Part shown: piece by piece, positions 16,616 to 25,709 of the stretch
Numbering within the stretch: the first letter of the stretch is position 1
How the letters are laid out: each line of letters begins with the position of its first letter
NCBI RefSeq assembly: GCF_000341085.1
Contig: NZ_ANBA01000007.1
Coordinates: 1-64,000, forward strand
Direction: 5' to 3'
Origin: Nocardiopsis ganjiahuensis DSM 45031
GTDB taxonomy: Bacteria > Actinomycetota > Actinomycetes > Streptosporangiales > Streptosporangiaceae
DNA length: 64,000 nt
The notes under the pieces: generated by a model
Databases searched by the model: none
What the model was told of the DNA's origin: nothing
Seen by the model: the letters and a program-made list of their open reading frames with translations, nothing else
Translations under genes and position numbers: made by a program

Positions 16616-18892
16616 CTACGCGTCCATGAAGCGGTACCCGAACTGCTCCAGCCGGGTCCTCGCCCTCGCCAGCTCCTCCTCGGTGAACAGCGGCGCGAAC
16701 TCCGACCGCAGCACCAGCGCCTCCACGGTCAGGTCCAGACGGCCCCGTTCCCACAGGTTGGCGAACCCGTCCGAGACCGCGGGGGAGTTCAGCAGCTTGC
16801 GGGCGGTGCCCAGCGGTCCCAGTTCGGAGATCATGCCCAGGAAGAAGGAAGCGGTGTAGTCGGCCTCGTTCTTGGCCCTCTCGTACACCGACAGCATCGC
16901 CCGGCCGAAGTCGGCCGTCTCGGGACCGCTGCTGAAGTCCTCCTCCAGTTCCTCCCGCCCCGGCCCCACGGTGGCTTCCCCGGCCGCCTCCTGGCCCAGT
17001 CGGTTGACGAAGCCCAGCAGGGAGTCCACCGAGGTGAAGACCTCATAACCCAGCTCTTGCAGCCTGGGCAGATCCGCCTGTTCGGGATCCAGCTCCAGGA
17101 CCACGGGCTTGCCCATGCCGTGCTGGAGCCCGTCCGGCCAGAACGCCTCCGCCTCGGCGATGGCCCTGCCCCGCTCCGGGTCGTTGATCTCGGCGTCCAG
17201 CTCCGGCTCGGCGTAGCCCTGGCGCAACAGCTCCCCGACCATCTCCCGAACCTGCACGCTGCGCGCGTCGTCGGATTCGCCGGCCACGACCGTCATCGGG
17301 CGCAGCGGAGCCTCCTCCGCCGAGGGCCGCGCCCCGGTGGCCAGCTCGTTCAGGAACGACTGGGCCGCCTGGGCCAGCAGCTCGCGGCGCGCTGCCAGGA
17401 AGTCCAGGTAGTTCTCCACCTTCCACAGTTCGGGGTCGGTGGGGATCCACTGCGAGGCCAGTACCCCCGGGTGGCGTTCCTCCACCTCCGGGAAGTACTC
17501 CTCGGGCCTGCGGTCGGACACCTCGAGGTTGGTCTGCTGGGTCAGGAAGCAGAAGTTGGCGATCGCGTTGACGTGACCTCGTTCGTACTCGTCCCGGAGA
17601 ACGCGCTTGGGGAAGATGTGGTGGACCTGGAGAGAGGACAGCTTGCCGAGCGACTCCGCCTTCAGTTCGAGCCCGCTGCCGAAGTCCCGGGCACCCTTGA
17701 CCCGGGTGAGCATGTACAGCAGAGGGTAGAACCGGGAGCCCCGTGTGGAACCCCCGAAGTCGTCCGGCCGGACATCCAGGTTGCCGCCCCGCCAGTGCGA
17801 CAGGCGGCGGATGGCCCCCTCCACGCCGGACTCGGCGATCCCGTCGTAGTCCAGCTGGAGGAAGGTCTCCGTGGACCCCGCGTACCGCCCCCACAGGGCG
17901 CTGTGTACGTACCAGTAGAGGACCCGGTCCCGGTGGGCCGCATCGTCGAACCGGCCGCCGTTGAGCTCCAGCAGCCGGGCGGCCACCGGAAACGAGTAAC
18001 GGCTCATCAGCACCCGGTCGTGGTCCAGGCCCAGACGCCCGGAGACCGCTTCCAGGAACGTCCCCACGTGGTCGACGGAGGCCTTCAACGCCCGCTGGAA
18101 CTCCGAAGCCGTCACTTTTTCCAGCGACGTGAACAAGGCACGGCCGGTCGCCACGGCAGTGGCGTTGCGAAGCAGCCAGTCCAGGGTGAAGTTGAACCCC
18201 GACTCCTCCCAGTGGTTCAGGCTGGCCCGCATCGTCGAGCGCGCCTCCGGCCACTGCGCGCACAGCTTGGCCAGGGCCAGGTCGCCCTTGGACAACTTGG
18301 TACCGCCGGAGTTGACCCGGTTGAAGATGTCCACGACCTCGTCGACGGTTCGTTCGGCGCCGGTGATCTGTTCCTGCGGGAAGTCCTTGTCGAGGATCTG
18401 GCGCAGGGTGTTGAGCCGACCCAGGTAGAGGTTGGCGCTCTCCGGGTCCTCCGAGAACCGGCTCAGATAGTGGAACGGGCCCTGATCGAACAACTCGGTG
18501 ACGTTCACCCAGTGCGGATTGTCGTTCATCTTCAGGGGGCGATGGAACTCGAAGACCTGGGTGTCCACGTTGAAGTACAGCCCGGTGAACGCCATGTCGT
18601 CACCCTCGAAGAACGCCGGCGCCCGCCCTCGGACCACCCCGTACAACGACGTGACCCGCTGCTGACCGTCCAGGAGGAGCAGATGGGTACCGCTCCCGGT
18701 GGTGCCTCCACGCACCGCCATCTCCTCGGCGGAGGTCTCCCACAGCAGCAGGCTGCCCACCGGGTGGCCCAGGTACATCGACCGCATCAGGCCGCGTACC
18801 TGGTCCCGATTCCACACGTAGCCGCGCTGGAACTCCGGGAGCAGGACCGTGCCCGCGTCGATCTGGTCGAGAAGGGTGGACAGTTTCGCCAT
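16616..18892 (-). CDS. GmrSD-like DUF262/HNH restriction protein
   Basis: A 758-residue protein. The N-terminal DUF262 (ParB/Srx-like nuclease) domain has its two hallmark motifs, FQRGYVWNRDQV (~21) and LDGQQRVTSLYG (~74). Around residues 421-455 an HNH-type motif appears (LQVHHIFPKRVL, then NFCFLTQQTN). This matches GmrSD-type enzymes, which act on glucosylated or otherwise modified phage DNA using nucleotides. About 300 more residues follow with no domain I recognise. I use the ATG at 18892; an in-frame TTG at 18958 would add 22 residues. The gene converges with the STAND gene (83-base gap) and follows the helicase gene on its strand. Confidence 0.85.
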   Translation of the reverse strand: MAKLSTLLDQIDAGTVLLPEFQRGYVWNRDQVRGLMRSMYLGHPVGSLLLWETSAEEMAVRGGTTGSGTHLLLLDGQQRVTSLYGVVRGRAPAFFEGDDMAFTGLYFNVDTQVFEFHRPLKMNDNPHWVNVTELFDQGPFHYLSRFSEDPESANLYLGRLNTLRQILDKDFPQEQITGAERTVDEVVDIFNRVNSGGTKLSKGDLALAKLCAQWPEARSTMRASLNHWEESGFNFTLDWLLRNATAVATGRALFTSLEKVTASEFQRALKASVDHVGTFLEAVSGRLGLDHDRVLMSRYSFPVAARLLELNGGRFDDAAHRDRVLYWYVHSALWGRYAGSTETFLQLDYDGIAESGVEGAIRRLSHWRGGNLDVRPDDFGGSTRGSRFYPLLYMLTRVKGARDFGSGLELKAESLGKLSSLQVHHIFPKRVLRDEYERGHVNAIANFCFLTQQTNLEVSDRRPEEYFPEVEERHPGVLASQWIPTDPELWKVENYLDFLAARRELLAQAAQSFLNELATGARPSAEEAPLRPMTVVAGESDDARSVQVREMVGELLRQGYAEPELDAEINDPERGRAIAEAEAFWPDGLQHGMGKPVVLELDPEQADLPRLQELGYEVFTSVDSLLGFVNRLGQEAAGEATVGPGREELEEDFSSGPETADFGRAMLSVYERAKNEADYTASFFLGMISELGPLGTARKLLNSPAVSDGFANLWERGRLDLTVEALVLRSEFAPLFTEEELARARTRLEQFGYRFMDA

Positions 18893-18990
18893 AGGGCTGA
18901 CTTTCTCGTCTGGGGGTTCTACGTCGGGTACGGGGGCCTCAACCAGTGTGAGGGGCAAGCACGAGGGGTCTCAATGGGCCCGGGAGGACC

Positions 18991-21099
18991 TCAACGTTCC
19001 AGGACCGCTTCGAGGAAAGGGCTCGGGGCGCGGTGCCAGCTCACGCTCAGCTGCTCCCGCGCCCGCGTGCACGCCACGAACAGCAGGCTCCGCTCCCGCA
19101 GCAGGTCGCGGGAGTGCGCCCCGGGGTCCTCGTCCTCGGGGGTGATGCTCCGCGGGGCGGGCAGCTGTTCCCCGCCCACGCCCACCACGGCCAGGCAGCG
19201 GAACTCCAGCCCTTTCATCCGGTGCATCGTGCCGACCGACACGCTGTCGGTGAGTTGCCCCTTGGCCAGCGACCGGGCGGAGATCCCCGCCTCCTCCAGC
19301 GCGAGGGCGGCCTGGTCCACCGCGTGGTTGGAGCGGGCGGCCACCCCGATCTCGTCGGGCAGCACGCCGGCCTCGATCCAGGACAGCACCGTCTCCTTGA
19401 GGTGCCCCAGCTCCGCCTCCCAGGTGGCGGCCCCGTGCAGGACCGGTTCGGCCCCGCGGATCTCGGACCGGCAGCCGGCGATCGAGTCCAGGCCGCCGTC
19501 CATGTCGTCGACCGGCTCTCCCAGGACCAGCCCCAGGCTCCAGCCGAGGATCTGTGCGGTGGTCCGGTAGTTGATCCGCAGCTTGCTGGACCGGCCGAGG
19601 ATGTTCACGCCGACCTCGGCCAGGCTCACCTTGGGGCCGTACACCCGTTGGTGGGTGTCGCCCGCGATGAACAGGTCGTCGCGATCCTCGGGCGCCGCGG
19701 CCCGCAGCAGCCGCCACTGTCCCGCGTGCAGGTCCTGCGCCTCGTCCACCACCACGTGCCGGAACGGCTTCTCTGCACGCCCGGCCAGGATCCGGGCGGC
19801 CTCCTCGCTGACGGTCTCGTGGGTCCACAGGCCCCGTTCGGCCAGCAGGTTCCGGAAGGCGTGCACCGCCTGCCACACCCTGGCCTTGCGCGCGGCGTTC
19901 AGCCCGCGCCCGCGGCCGGTGCGCTTGGCCTCCAGGTAGGCCTGTGCGTCCCCGACCCGGCGGGTGAGCACCACCTGCCGCCACTCCTCGGCCAGGAACG
20001 AGGGGGACAGGTCCACCCCCAGGCCGTCGACGACCTCCTGCCACAGCCTGCGTTCACCCGAGTGGTCCAGCAGGTCGGGCTGGCCGTGCTCCTCCCTGAA
20101 CACACGGTGTGCCAGCCGATCCACGTGCTCCACGCGGATCCGACCCATGACCTCCTCGGGGTGCTCACACCGGGACTCCACGAGGAGCCGCAGCTGGGTC
20201 TCCAGGGAGGCCGCGAGCGTGGAGGTGAAGGTGGTCAACAGGACCTCGCCGTCCCCCCGCTCCGCCAGCCTCTGGGCACGGTGCAGTGCCACCACGGTCT
20301 TGCCGGTCCCCGGGCCGCCGCTGACCCGGGCGGGGCCGCCGTAGGAGGCCTCGACCACGGCGCGCTGGGCGGGGTGCAGGTAGATCCGCCACAGGTCGAA
20401 GGGCGACTCCAGCGCGGCCACCAGTTCTTCGGGGCCCTCCACCAGCAGGACGCGGTCCGGGCTGCGCCGCACCGCCGCGTCCAGGTCCTCGGGGTCGACC
20501 TCGTCCTCGACGAGGGCCGTGCTCATCTCCTCCCAGACCTGCTCCGGGGTGAGCCCCGCCGCCAGCCCGTAGAGCACCTCCCACTGAATGGCGGGCAGCA
20601 GCCCGCGGGCCGCCTCCAGCTGGAAGACGTCGGTCAGGGTCTGGGCGAACACCATGGTCTGCTCGTCCACGCCCAGACGGCGCAGGTCGGCGTCGCTCAC
20701 GTCCTCGAACAGCCGGGTCGGGACGCTTCGCGCCAGGCGTTCCAGGTGGGGAAGGCTGGCGTCCAGCGCGGCCACGTCGCGGAGCTCGATGCCGCCCGTG
20801 GCGCGGTTCACCGTTGCCCTGCGCGTCTTGGCCCAGTGGTAGGCGTCGTCGTGGGGCAGGACCTTCAGCAGCAGGTAGGTGTCGCCGCTCTCCGGAGCCA
20901 GCAGCACACCCCGGTAGAACTGGTCGATCCGGATGGTGCGGAAGCGGTCGTCGCGCGCACCGGTGATCTTCTCCAGGTGCAGGCCGGTGTGGGTGGCCTG
21001 CTCGAACTTGGCGAACACCTGGATGACGCGTTCACGGACGGGCTTCTCGAGGGCGGCGAACTCCGCCAGGAATTCCTTGGCGATGGCGAGCTGGGGCAC
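18991..21099 (-). CDS. UvrD-like helicase with N-terminal RelE-like domain
   Basis: A 702-residue protein. Residues 1-100 resemble the RelE/ParE toxin fold (AIAKEFLAEFAALEKPVRER, ITGARDDRFRTIRIDQFYRG, LLKVLPHDDAYHWA). The rest is a superfamily 1 helicase: Walker A GGPGTGKT (261-268), VVVDEAQDLH (Walker B, DEAQD at 452-456), then the motif V-like MHRMKGLEF and motif VI FVACTRAREQL. It should unwind or remodel DNA with ATP. The GTG start has GAGGAAAG seven bases upstream. It lies 209 bases downstream of the kinase gene on the same strand. The toxin-like domain may bind the ribosome or serve as a nuclease/adaptor; whether it is toxic alone is unknown. Confidence 0.85.
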   Translation of the reverse strand: MPQLAIAKEFLAEFAALEKPVRERVIQVFAKFEQATHTGLHLEKITGARDDRFRTIRIDQFYRGVLLAPESGDTYLLLKVLPHDDAYHWAKTRRATVNRATGGIELRDVAALDASLPHLERLARSVPTRLFEDVSDADLRRLGVDEQTMVFAQTLTDVFQLEAARGLLPAIQWEVLYGLAAGLTPEQVWEEMSTALVEDEVDPEDLDAAVRRSPDRVLLVEGPEELVAALESPFDLWRIYLHPAQRAVVEASYGGPARVSGGPGTGKTVVALHRAQRLAERGDGEVLLTTFTSTLAASLETQLRLLVESRCEHPEEVMGRIRVEHVDRLAHRVFREEHGQPDLLDHSGERRLWQEVVDGLGVDLSPSFLAEEWRQVVLTRRVGDAQAYLEAKRTGRGRGLNAARKARVWQAVHAFRNLLAERGLWTHETVSEEAARILAGRAEKPFRHVVVDEAQDLHAGQWRLLRAAAPEDRDDLFIAGDTHQRVYGPKVSLAEVGVNILGRSSKLRINYRTTAQILGWSLGLVLGEPVDDMDGGLDSIAGCRSEIRGAEPVLHGAATWEAELGHLKETVLSWIEAGVLPDEIGVAARSNHAVDQAALALEEAGISARSLAKGQLTDSVSVGTMHRMKGLEFRCLAVVGVGGEQLPAPRSITPEDEDPGAHSRDLLRERSLLFVACTRAREQLSVSWHRAPSPFLEAVLER

Positions 21100-21308
21100 G
21101 GCGTGCTTTCCTCGTCGTGGGGGCAGGCCCCGGAACCGCGGGGGTGCGGCCGGGAGCCACGGGGGCGTACGAGCGGTCGGGGGAGTCCGGAAAGATGGTT
21201 CCGGGTACCAACAAGTCCTTCCAACCTAGCCGGGCGTGCTCCCTCACGCACGGCCACGGTGAGATCTCCGGGCGACCCTGATGGAGAACCGACACGGCGC
21301 CCGGAGTG

Positions 21309-22910
21309 TCACTGCGTCAGGGATCCGTTCAACTGGTCGTTCAGCTGGGCCACGGTCGGGTGCCCCGGCCCGTGCAGCCGCACCAGGTCCTCACGCAGGT
21401 CCCGCAGGGTGTGCTCGGCGTCCTTCCGGCGCCCCGCCGCCAGCTCCAGCAGCCCGATCTGCCTGCGCAGCTCCAACGGCCGGTGGTCGTCGTGCCCGTA
21501 GACGTCGACCTCGTCGTCGAGCAGGTCGGACAGGATCGACAGGGCGGCGCCGGTCCGGCCGGAGAGGGCGTGGCAGGTGGCGTTCTGCAGGCGGCAGCGG
21601 AAGACCAGGCTCTGGTTCTCCTCGCCCTCCATCCCCTCCAGATCCTCCACCAGCTCCCCGTAGACCGGGGCGGCACCGCGGAAGTTCCCGCCCTCGAAGA
21701 GCACGTTCGCCCAGTCCATCCGGAGCCGCACCGTGTCCGGGTCAGTGGGCCCGAACGACGCGGTCGCGGAGGAGACCGCCTCCCGCAGCGTCTGTGCGGC
21801 CTGCTGGTAGCGGGCGGAGCTGCCCAGCTCCGCCGCCTCGTCGCGGGTGCGCTCGACCTCCACACGGCTCAGCGGAACCGCGTCGACCGTGCTCTCGGGG
21901 GCCTGGTCGGCGGGGGTATCGGGGGCGGCGGGCGCGCCGTCCCCGGCGCGAGAGTCGGCGGAGGTGTCGGCACCGGTGCCCGCGGGACCGAACACCCGGG
22001 CCACCGCGGCCCCGTACATCCGGTGCGGGCTGGGCAGGTGCGGCTGGTTCAGCTCTCCCGGAATGTGTTCCAGGCCGGTGGCGAAGCCGATCAGCCGCCC
22101 GTACACCTCGTCGGCGCCGGCCGGGCGGTCCTCCGGGCGCTTCTCCAACAGCGCGGAGACGACCTCCGCCAGATCCGCGGGGACGTCCGGCCGCAACCGG
22201 CGCACCCCCGTGGGAGCCTCGTTCACCTGCTTGGACGCCAGGGCGAACGAGGTCGAGGCGGTGAACACCCGCTGCCCGGTGAGCATCTCGTGCAGGGTGC
22301 AGCCCAGCGCGTACAGGTCGCTCAACGGGGTGCTGGACCCGGCCAGGAGCTGCTCCGGCGCCATGTAGGCGGGCGTCCCGGGGGTGTGACCGGTCCGGGT
22401 GATCTGCGACATGTCCGCGCGGTCCAGGGCGACCGCCAACCCGAAGTCGAGGACCTTCACGGTCCCCTCCCGCTCCAGCATCATGTTGGCCGGTTTCAGA
22501 TCGCGGTGCACCAGCGAGGCGCCGTGCGCCGCGGACAGCACCGAGCACACCTGCGCGGCGACGCAGGCCGACCACCCCACGGAGAGCCGCCCCTGCTCGG
22601 AGACCAGGTCGTGCAGGCCGATCCCGTGCACGCGCTGCATCACCAGGTAGTGGTGTCCGTCCTCGGAGCCCCCGTCGAACACGGCCGGGACGCCCGGGTG
22701 CCGCAGGCCCGCGGTGATCCGCGACTCGCGCACGAACCGGCGCACCATGTCCGGATCCTGCTCGCCGTCGGGCAACCGCAGGAACTTGACCGCGATCTCC
22801 CGGTCCAGCCGGACGTCCCGGCCCACCATCACCTGGCCCATGCCGCCGCGCGCCAGTGGCGCGGTCAGCTCGTACCGATCGGCGAGCATCCGCTTCTCGG
22901 TCAACCTCAT
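21309..22910 (-). CDS. Soluble Ser/Thr protein kinase with TPR-like C-terminal region
   Basis: A 533-residue protein. The N-terminal Hanks-type kinase domain has the glycine loop (LARGGMGQV), Lys42 in AVKFLRL, the catalytic loop VHRDLKPAN (His135-Asp137), DFGLA (155) and the MAPEQ signature, so it should be active. The C-terminal ~200 residues are helical with tetratricopeptide-like spacing (ARYQQAAQTLREAV and following). No membrane helix is visible, unlike PknB-type kinases. The ATG overlaps the methylase stop by four bases (ATGA), giving an operon PLD-methylase-kinase. Kinases coupled to DNA methylases recall Pgl/BREX-like defences, but the other Pgl genes are absent here. Confidence 0.88.
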   Translation of the reverse strand: MRLTEKRMLADRYELTAPLARGGMGQVMVGRDVRLDREIAVKFLRLPDGEQDPDMVRRFVRESRITAGLRHPGVPAVFDGGSEDGHHYLVMQRVHGIGLHDLVSEQGRLSVGWSACVAAQVCSVLSAAHGASLVHRDLKPANMMLEREGTVKVLDFGLAVALDRADMSQITRTGHTPGTPAYMAPEQLLAGSSTPLSDLYALGCTLHEMLTGQRVFTASTSFALASKQVNEAPTGVRRLRPDVPADLAEVVSALLEKRPEDRPAGADEVYGRLIGFATGLEHIPGELNQPHLPSPHRMYGAAVARVFGPAGTGADTSADSRAGDGAPAAPDTPADQAPESTVDAVPLSRVEVERTRDEAAELGSSARYQQAAQTLREAVSSATASFGPTDPDTVRLRMDWANVLFEGGNFRGAAPVYGELVEDLEGMEGEENQSLVFRCRLQNATCHALSGRTGAALSILSDLLDDEVDVYGHDDHRPLELRRQIGLLELAAGRRKDAEHTLRDLREDLVRLHGPGHPTVAQLNDQLNGSLTQ

Positions 22911-24826
22911 GCGTTCAACTCCCGTGGCCTCAAGTCACCCTTGCGCAGCCCATGGTGTCCCACCTGGGCCAGCTGTCCGCCCAGTTCGGCGATGTCCCGC
23001 AACAACCCCTCCATCCGCCGCAGGCGGTGCGCCGCCCCGCTGTGCGCGCGCTGCTCCACCGGGGACAGCGCGGGCAGGGACACCGCCCGCACGTCCAGCC
23101 GCCCGCTCGAGGTGCGGTCGGGGGCCTCGGCCGCCCAGGCCAGGGCCCCGGCGAGGAACTCAGGGTCCACCCCGCCCTTCGGCCTCAGGAGCAGCAGACG
23201 CGGTCCCAGCGCGGCGCCCTCCCCGACCCCTTCGGCGACCACCCGGGTGGGTGCGCCGCGCACGGTGTCGGCGACCACCACGTCTCCCGCACGGGCGCGC
23301 ACGAGCCCGGGCACCTCCGAGCACCGGCCGCTGGGGGGCCGGTCCTCCCGGAGGTCACGAACCGTGAGCACCGGGATGTCCCCCTCGTCCGTGGCCGTCG
23401 CGAGCGGAGCCCGGTGCAGTTCCACCGACCCCGCGTCGACGAGGTCCCCCAACGTGGTCCGCGCCGTCTCGGCGGCCGGTGCGACCAACGTGAGGTCCCC
23501 GGTCAGCGTGCGCGCCTGCTCCAGGGCCTCGGACAGCTCCGCCAGCAGTGGCGGGTACAGGTGGGCGGCCCGGCCGGCGCGTGCGGACTCCAGGTGCCGC
23601 GCGGGCCGCAGGTCCACGTCGCCGTCCAGGAGGTCGACGGTGTCGACGCAGGTCCAGTCCGGTCCCTCCTCGCCCTCGGGAAGGCTCCCGGAGGCGAAGG
23701 ACTCCCACACCCGGACCGCGTCCCCGGTCCGGGCTCCGCGCCCCACCAGCAGCAGCCGCTCCCCGGTTTCGACGCCCTCCTCGGGGCGGACCACCACCCA
23801 CAGGTGGTGGCTGGCGGCCTCACCACCGGAAGGGACCTCCAACACGGCCCGCAGCACTCCCGCTCGCAGCAGGTTCGCACGGATCCTGCGGCCGCTCGGC
23901 CGCGAGGACACCGACGCGGGCAGCAGGACCACCGCGCGTCCGCCCTCGCGCAGCAGCGACAGGCAGTGCTGCACCCACGCCAGCTCGCCCTCGGTCTTGG
24001 GCGGGGTGCCGTGCGTCCAGCGCGGATCCTCGGCGAGCTCCTCGTGCCCCCACTCCCGGTCCCGGAACGGCGGGTCGCACAGGACCGCGTCGAACCCCTG
24101 ACCCCGCGGGGCGGGCGCGCGCAGGGAGTCACCGACAGCGGTGGCACTGGTCCCGGGAAGCGCGGCCAACAAGGCGGTGGCCATCTGCCACAGATGGGGG
24201 TTCCGCTCCTGTCCGGACACCGAACCCGCCCCGTGCCTGACCGCCTCGGCCAACAGGCCGCCCGTCCCGCAGGCCGGGTCGTGCACCGACGAGCCCGCAC
24301 CGATCCCGGCCAGGTCCGCCATCCACGAGGCCACCTCGGAGGGGACCTCGGTCCCGCCCCGCTCCCGCGTCAACCGCGCGCACAACCGCGCGTAGAGCTC
24401 CTCCGGTCCGTTCGGCTCCTGCGGTTCGAGAACGGCCTCGGCCAGGACGGTCCACGGCTCGGGGATCCCCGGCACGGACGGCCGGAGCGGGAGCTCACCG
24501 ATCAGCAGCCGTCCGACATGGGCCAGGAACTCGGCCCGGCGCACGTCCGGAACCTCGGCCCGCACCCGCTGCCACAGCAGGTCGGCGTCACCGGCCTCGA
24601 ACGGCTTGCCGTGCTTGCGGCACCACTCCCGGACCTGTTCCAGCGAGAACAAGGGCTGGGACGCGGCCCCCGCGACGGGTTCGGGGAAGTCGCCGAACCG
24701 CCGCCGCCAGTTGCTCACCGCGGGCCGCTTGACCCCGGTCAGCCGGGCGATGTCGGAGGCCCCGAGCAGTGCCTGCCCGGCCGGGGGTCTGTACTCGGCC
24801 TCTTCCCGGGTGTTCTCGTTCGCCAT
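22907..24826 (-). CDS. N6-adenine DNA methylase with N-terminal HTH (HsdM-like)
   Basis: A 639-residue protein. An HTH of the MerR/Xre-like kind is seen at ~22-45 (ARLTGVKRPAVSNWRRR). The methylase core has motif I DPACGTGG (183-190) and motif IV as DPPF (251-254), with the typical QHCLSLLREGGRAVVLLP segment between later motifs. The C-terminal third resembles a target-recognition or HsdS-like half (LTVRDL, AGDVVVADTVRG). It would methylate adenine using SAM. The gene is coupled at both ends: its ATG overlaps the PLD gene stop (TGATG) and its stop overlaps the kinase start. A paralogue of similar layout is at 48259. Confidence 0.87.
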   Translation of the reverse strand: MANENTREEAEYRPPAGQALLGASDIARLTGVKRPAVSNWRRRFGDFPEPVAGAASQPLFSLEQVREWCRKHGKPFEAGDADLLWQRVRAEVPDVRRAEFLAHVGRLLIGELPLRPSVPGIPEPWTVLAEAVLEPQEPNGPEELYARLCARLTRERGGTEVPSEVASWMADLAGIGAGSSVHDPACGTGGLLAEAVRHGAGSVSGQERNPHLWQMATALLAALPGTSATAVGDSLRAPAPRGQGFDAVLCDPPFRDREWGHEELAEDPRWTHGTPPKTEGELAWVQHCLSLLREGGRAVVLLPASVSSRPSGRRIRANLLRAGVLRAVLEVPSGGEAASHHLWVVVRPEEGVETGERLLLVGRGARTGDAVRVWESFASGSLPEGEEGPDWTCVDTVDLLDGDVDLRPARHLESARAGRAAHLYPPLLAELSEALEQARTLTGDLTLVAPAAETARTTLGDLVDAGSVELHRAPLATATDEGDIPVLTVRDLREDRPPSGRCSEVPGLVRARAGDVVVADTVRGAPTRVVAEGVGEGAALGPRLLLLRPKGGVDPEFLAGALAWAAEAPDRTSSGRLDVRAVSLPALSPVEQRAHSGAAHRLRRMEGLLRDIAELGGQLAQVGHHGLRKGDLRPRELNA

Positions 24827-25224
24827 CAGTGGTCACCCACCCTGATCCGTTCCAGTACTCCCCGGGAGCGGAGTTCGGCGACGTGCTCGGCCACCCGCTG
24901 CGGGGCGGCCCCGCCGCGGACCAGCAGCCCGGCCTCCATGTTGGTGGACACCCCGGACTGGGTGAGGTTGGCGCTGGACACCAGCAGCGTCCGCCGGTCG
25001 GCCACCGCGAGCTTGGCGTGCGCCTTGGCCCCCCTGCCCTCACGCCGGCCCGCCGGCCAGTGCCACAGCCCGACCCCGCCGATTCCGGTGAAGGCCTGCC
25101 CGGGCTCGGTGCCGCTGATCGCCCCGCCCGCTCCGGCGAGGGTCTCCACCACCACCGACATCGCGACCCCGCGCGTCACGACAAGCGCACTCGATGAGGG
25201 GAGCTCGTCGGTCGTTGTCGGCAT
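24826..25224 (-). CDS. Half-size phospholipase D-like protein (DrmC-like C-terminal part)
   Basis: A 132-residue protein with one HKD motif, HAKLAVAD, followed by LLVSSANLTQSG and AGLLVRGG. These segments resemble the C-terminal half of the DISARM protein DrmC, which is usually about twice this length; no N-terminal half is readable upstream on either frame. It may be a truncated remnant or a minimal PLD that works as a dimer. Its TGA overlaps the methylase ATG, so it heads a translationally coupled operon and is probably expressed. PLD-fold proteins of this class are predicted nucleases or DNA-binding accessory factors. Confidence 0.75.
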   Translation of the reverse strand: MPTTTDELPSSSALVVTRGVAMSVVVETLAGAGGAISGTEPGQAFTGIGGVGLWHWPAGRREGRGAKAHAKLAVADRRTLLVSSANLTQSGVSTNMEAGLLVRGGAAPQRVAEHVAELRSRGVLERIRVGDH

Positions 25225-25359
25225 TCTTGGACTACCTCGCGCCTGTCAGAGGGCATGGAGGGCGAGGCCGGAGCTCCGAAATGGCTGCTCGGGAGGCTGC
25301 GCCGTACAGGGATAACACTAGGGCCGACGGCGGTGATCCGCCGATCACCGAGATCCTAT

Positions 25360-25376
25360 TGTTAACCCGGTTAACA
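25360..25376. promoter_or_regulatory. TGTTAAC-CCG-GTTAACA operator-like palindrome
   Basis: Perfect 7-bp arms around CCG, midway in the 485-base spacer between the divergent PLD-methylase-kinase operon and the HsdR-N gene. It is well placed to control both. The 10-mer GTTAACAGGC at its right edge (25370-25379) recurs at 51134-51143. No gene is visible in the spacer itself. The HTH of the neighbouring methylase is one candidate binder; this is inference. Confidence 0.5.
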
Positions 25377-25709
25377 GGCAAGGCGTGTAGGTTGGGTCCG
25401 CGACGTCGCAATGAGCCCCTGACGAGCAGGACGACGAGCAAGGAAGGCGGGTTTACCCAGCCGCCGCAACTGGTGCATGTGAAGGACTTAGGGCCCGAGC
25501 CGGGCGCACGTTGTCCGCTTCGGACCGTTCCGCCGTTTTCCGCGTGGAGTCGGTGAGCGTCCATCACCCGCCTCCGTAAGAGACGGAGACGGGTTCCTTC
25601 CCGCTGGAACAAATGGCAGAACCGGTGGACATAACGAACTCGTCTATCTGTGGATACCGCCTTTTCCCCTTGCTAGGGTTCGCTGACCAGCCACGAAGAA
25701 GGGTCGTCA

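Noticed and set aside
16484-19570. 1028-codon plus-strand frame opposite the GmrSD-like gene
   Set aside because: No domains, antisense composition; the minus-strand protein has diagnostic DUF262 and HNH motifs.
19033-25315. Long plus-strand frames opposite the helicase, kinase and methylase
   Set aside because: They mirror third-position GC bias of the real minus-strand genes and contain no known motif.
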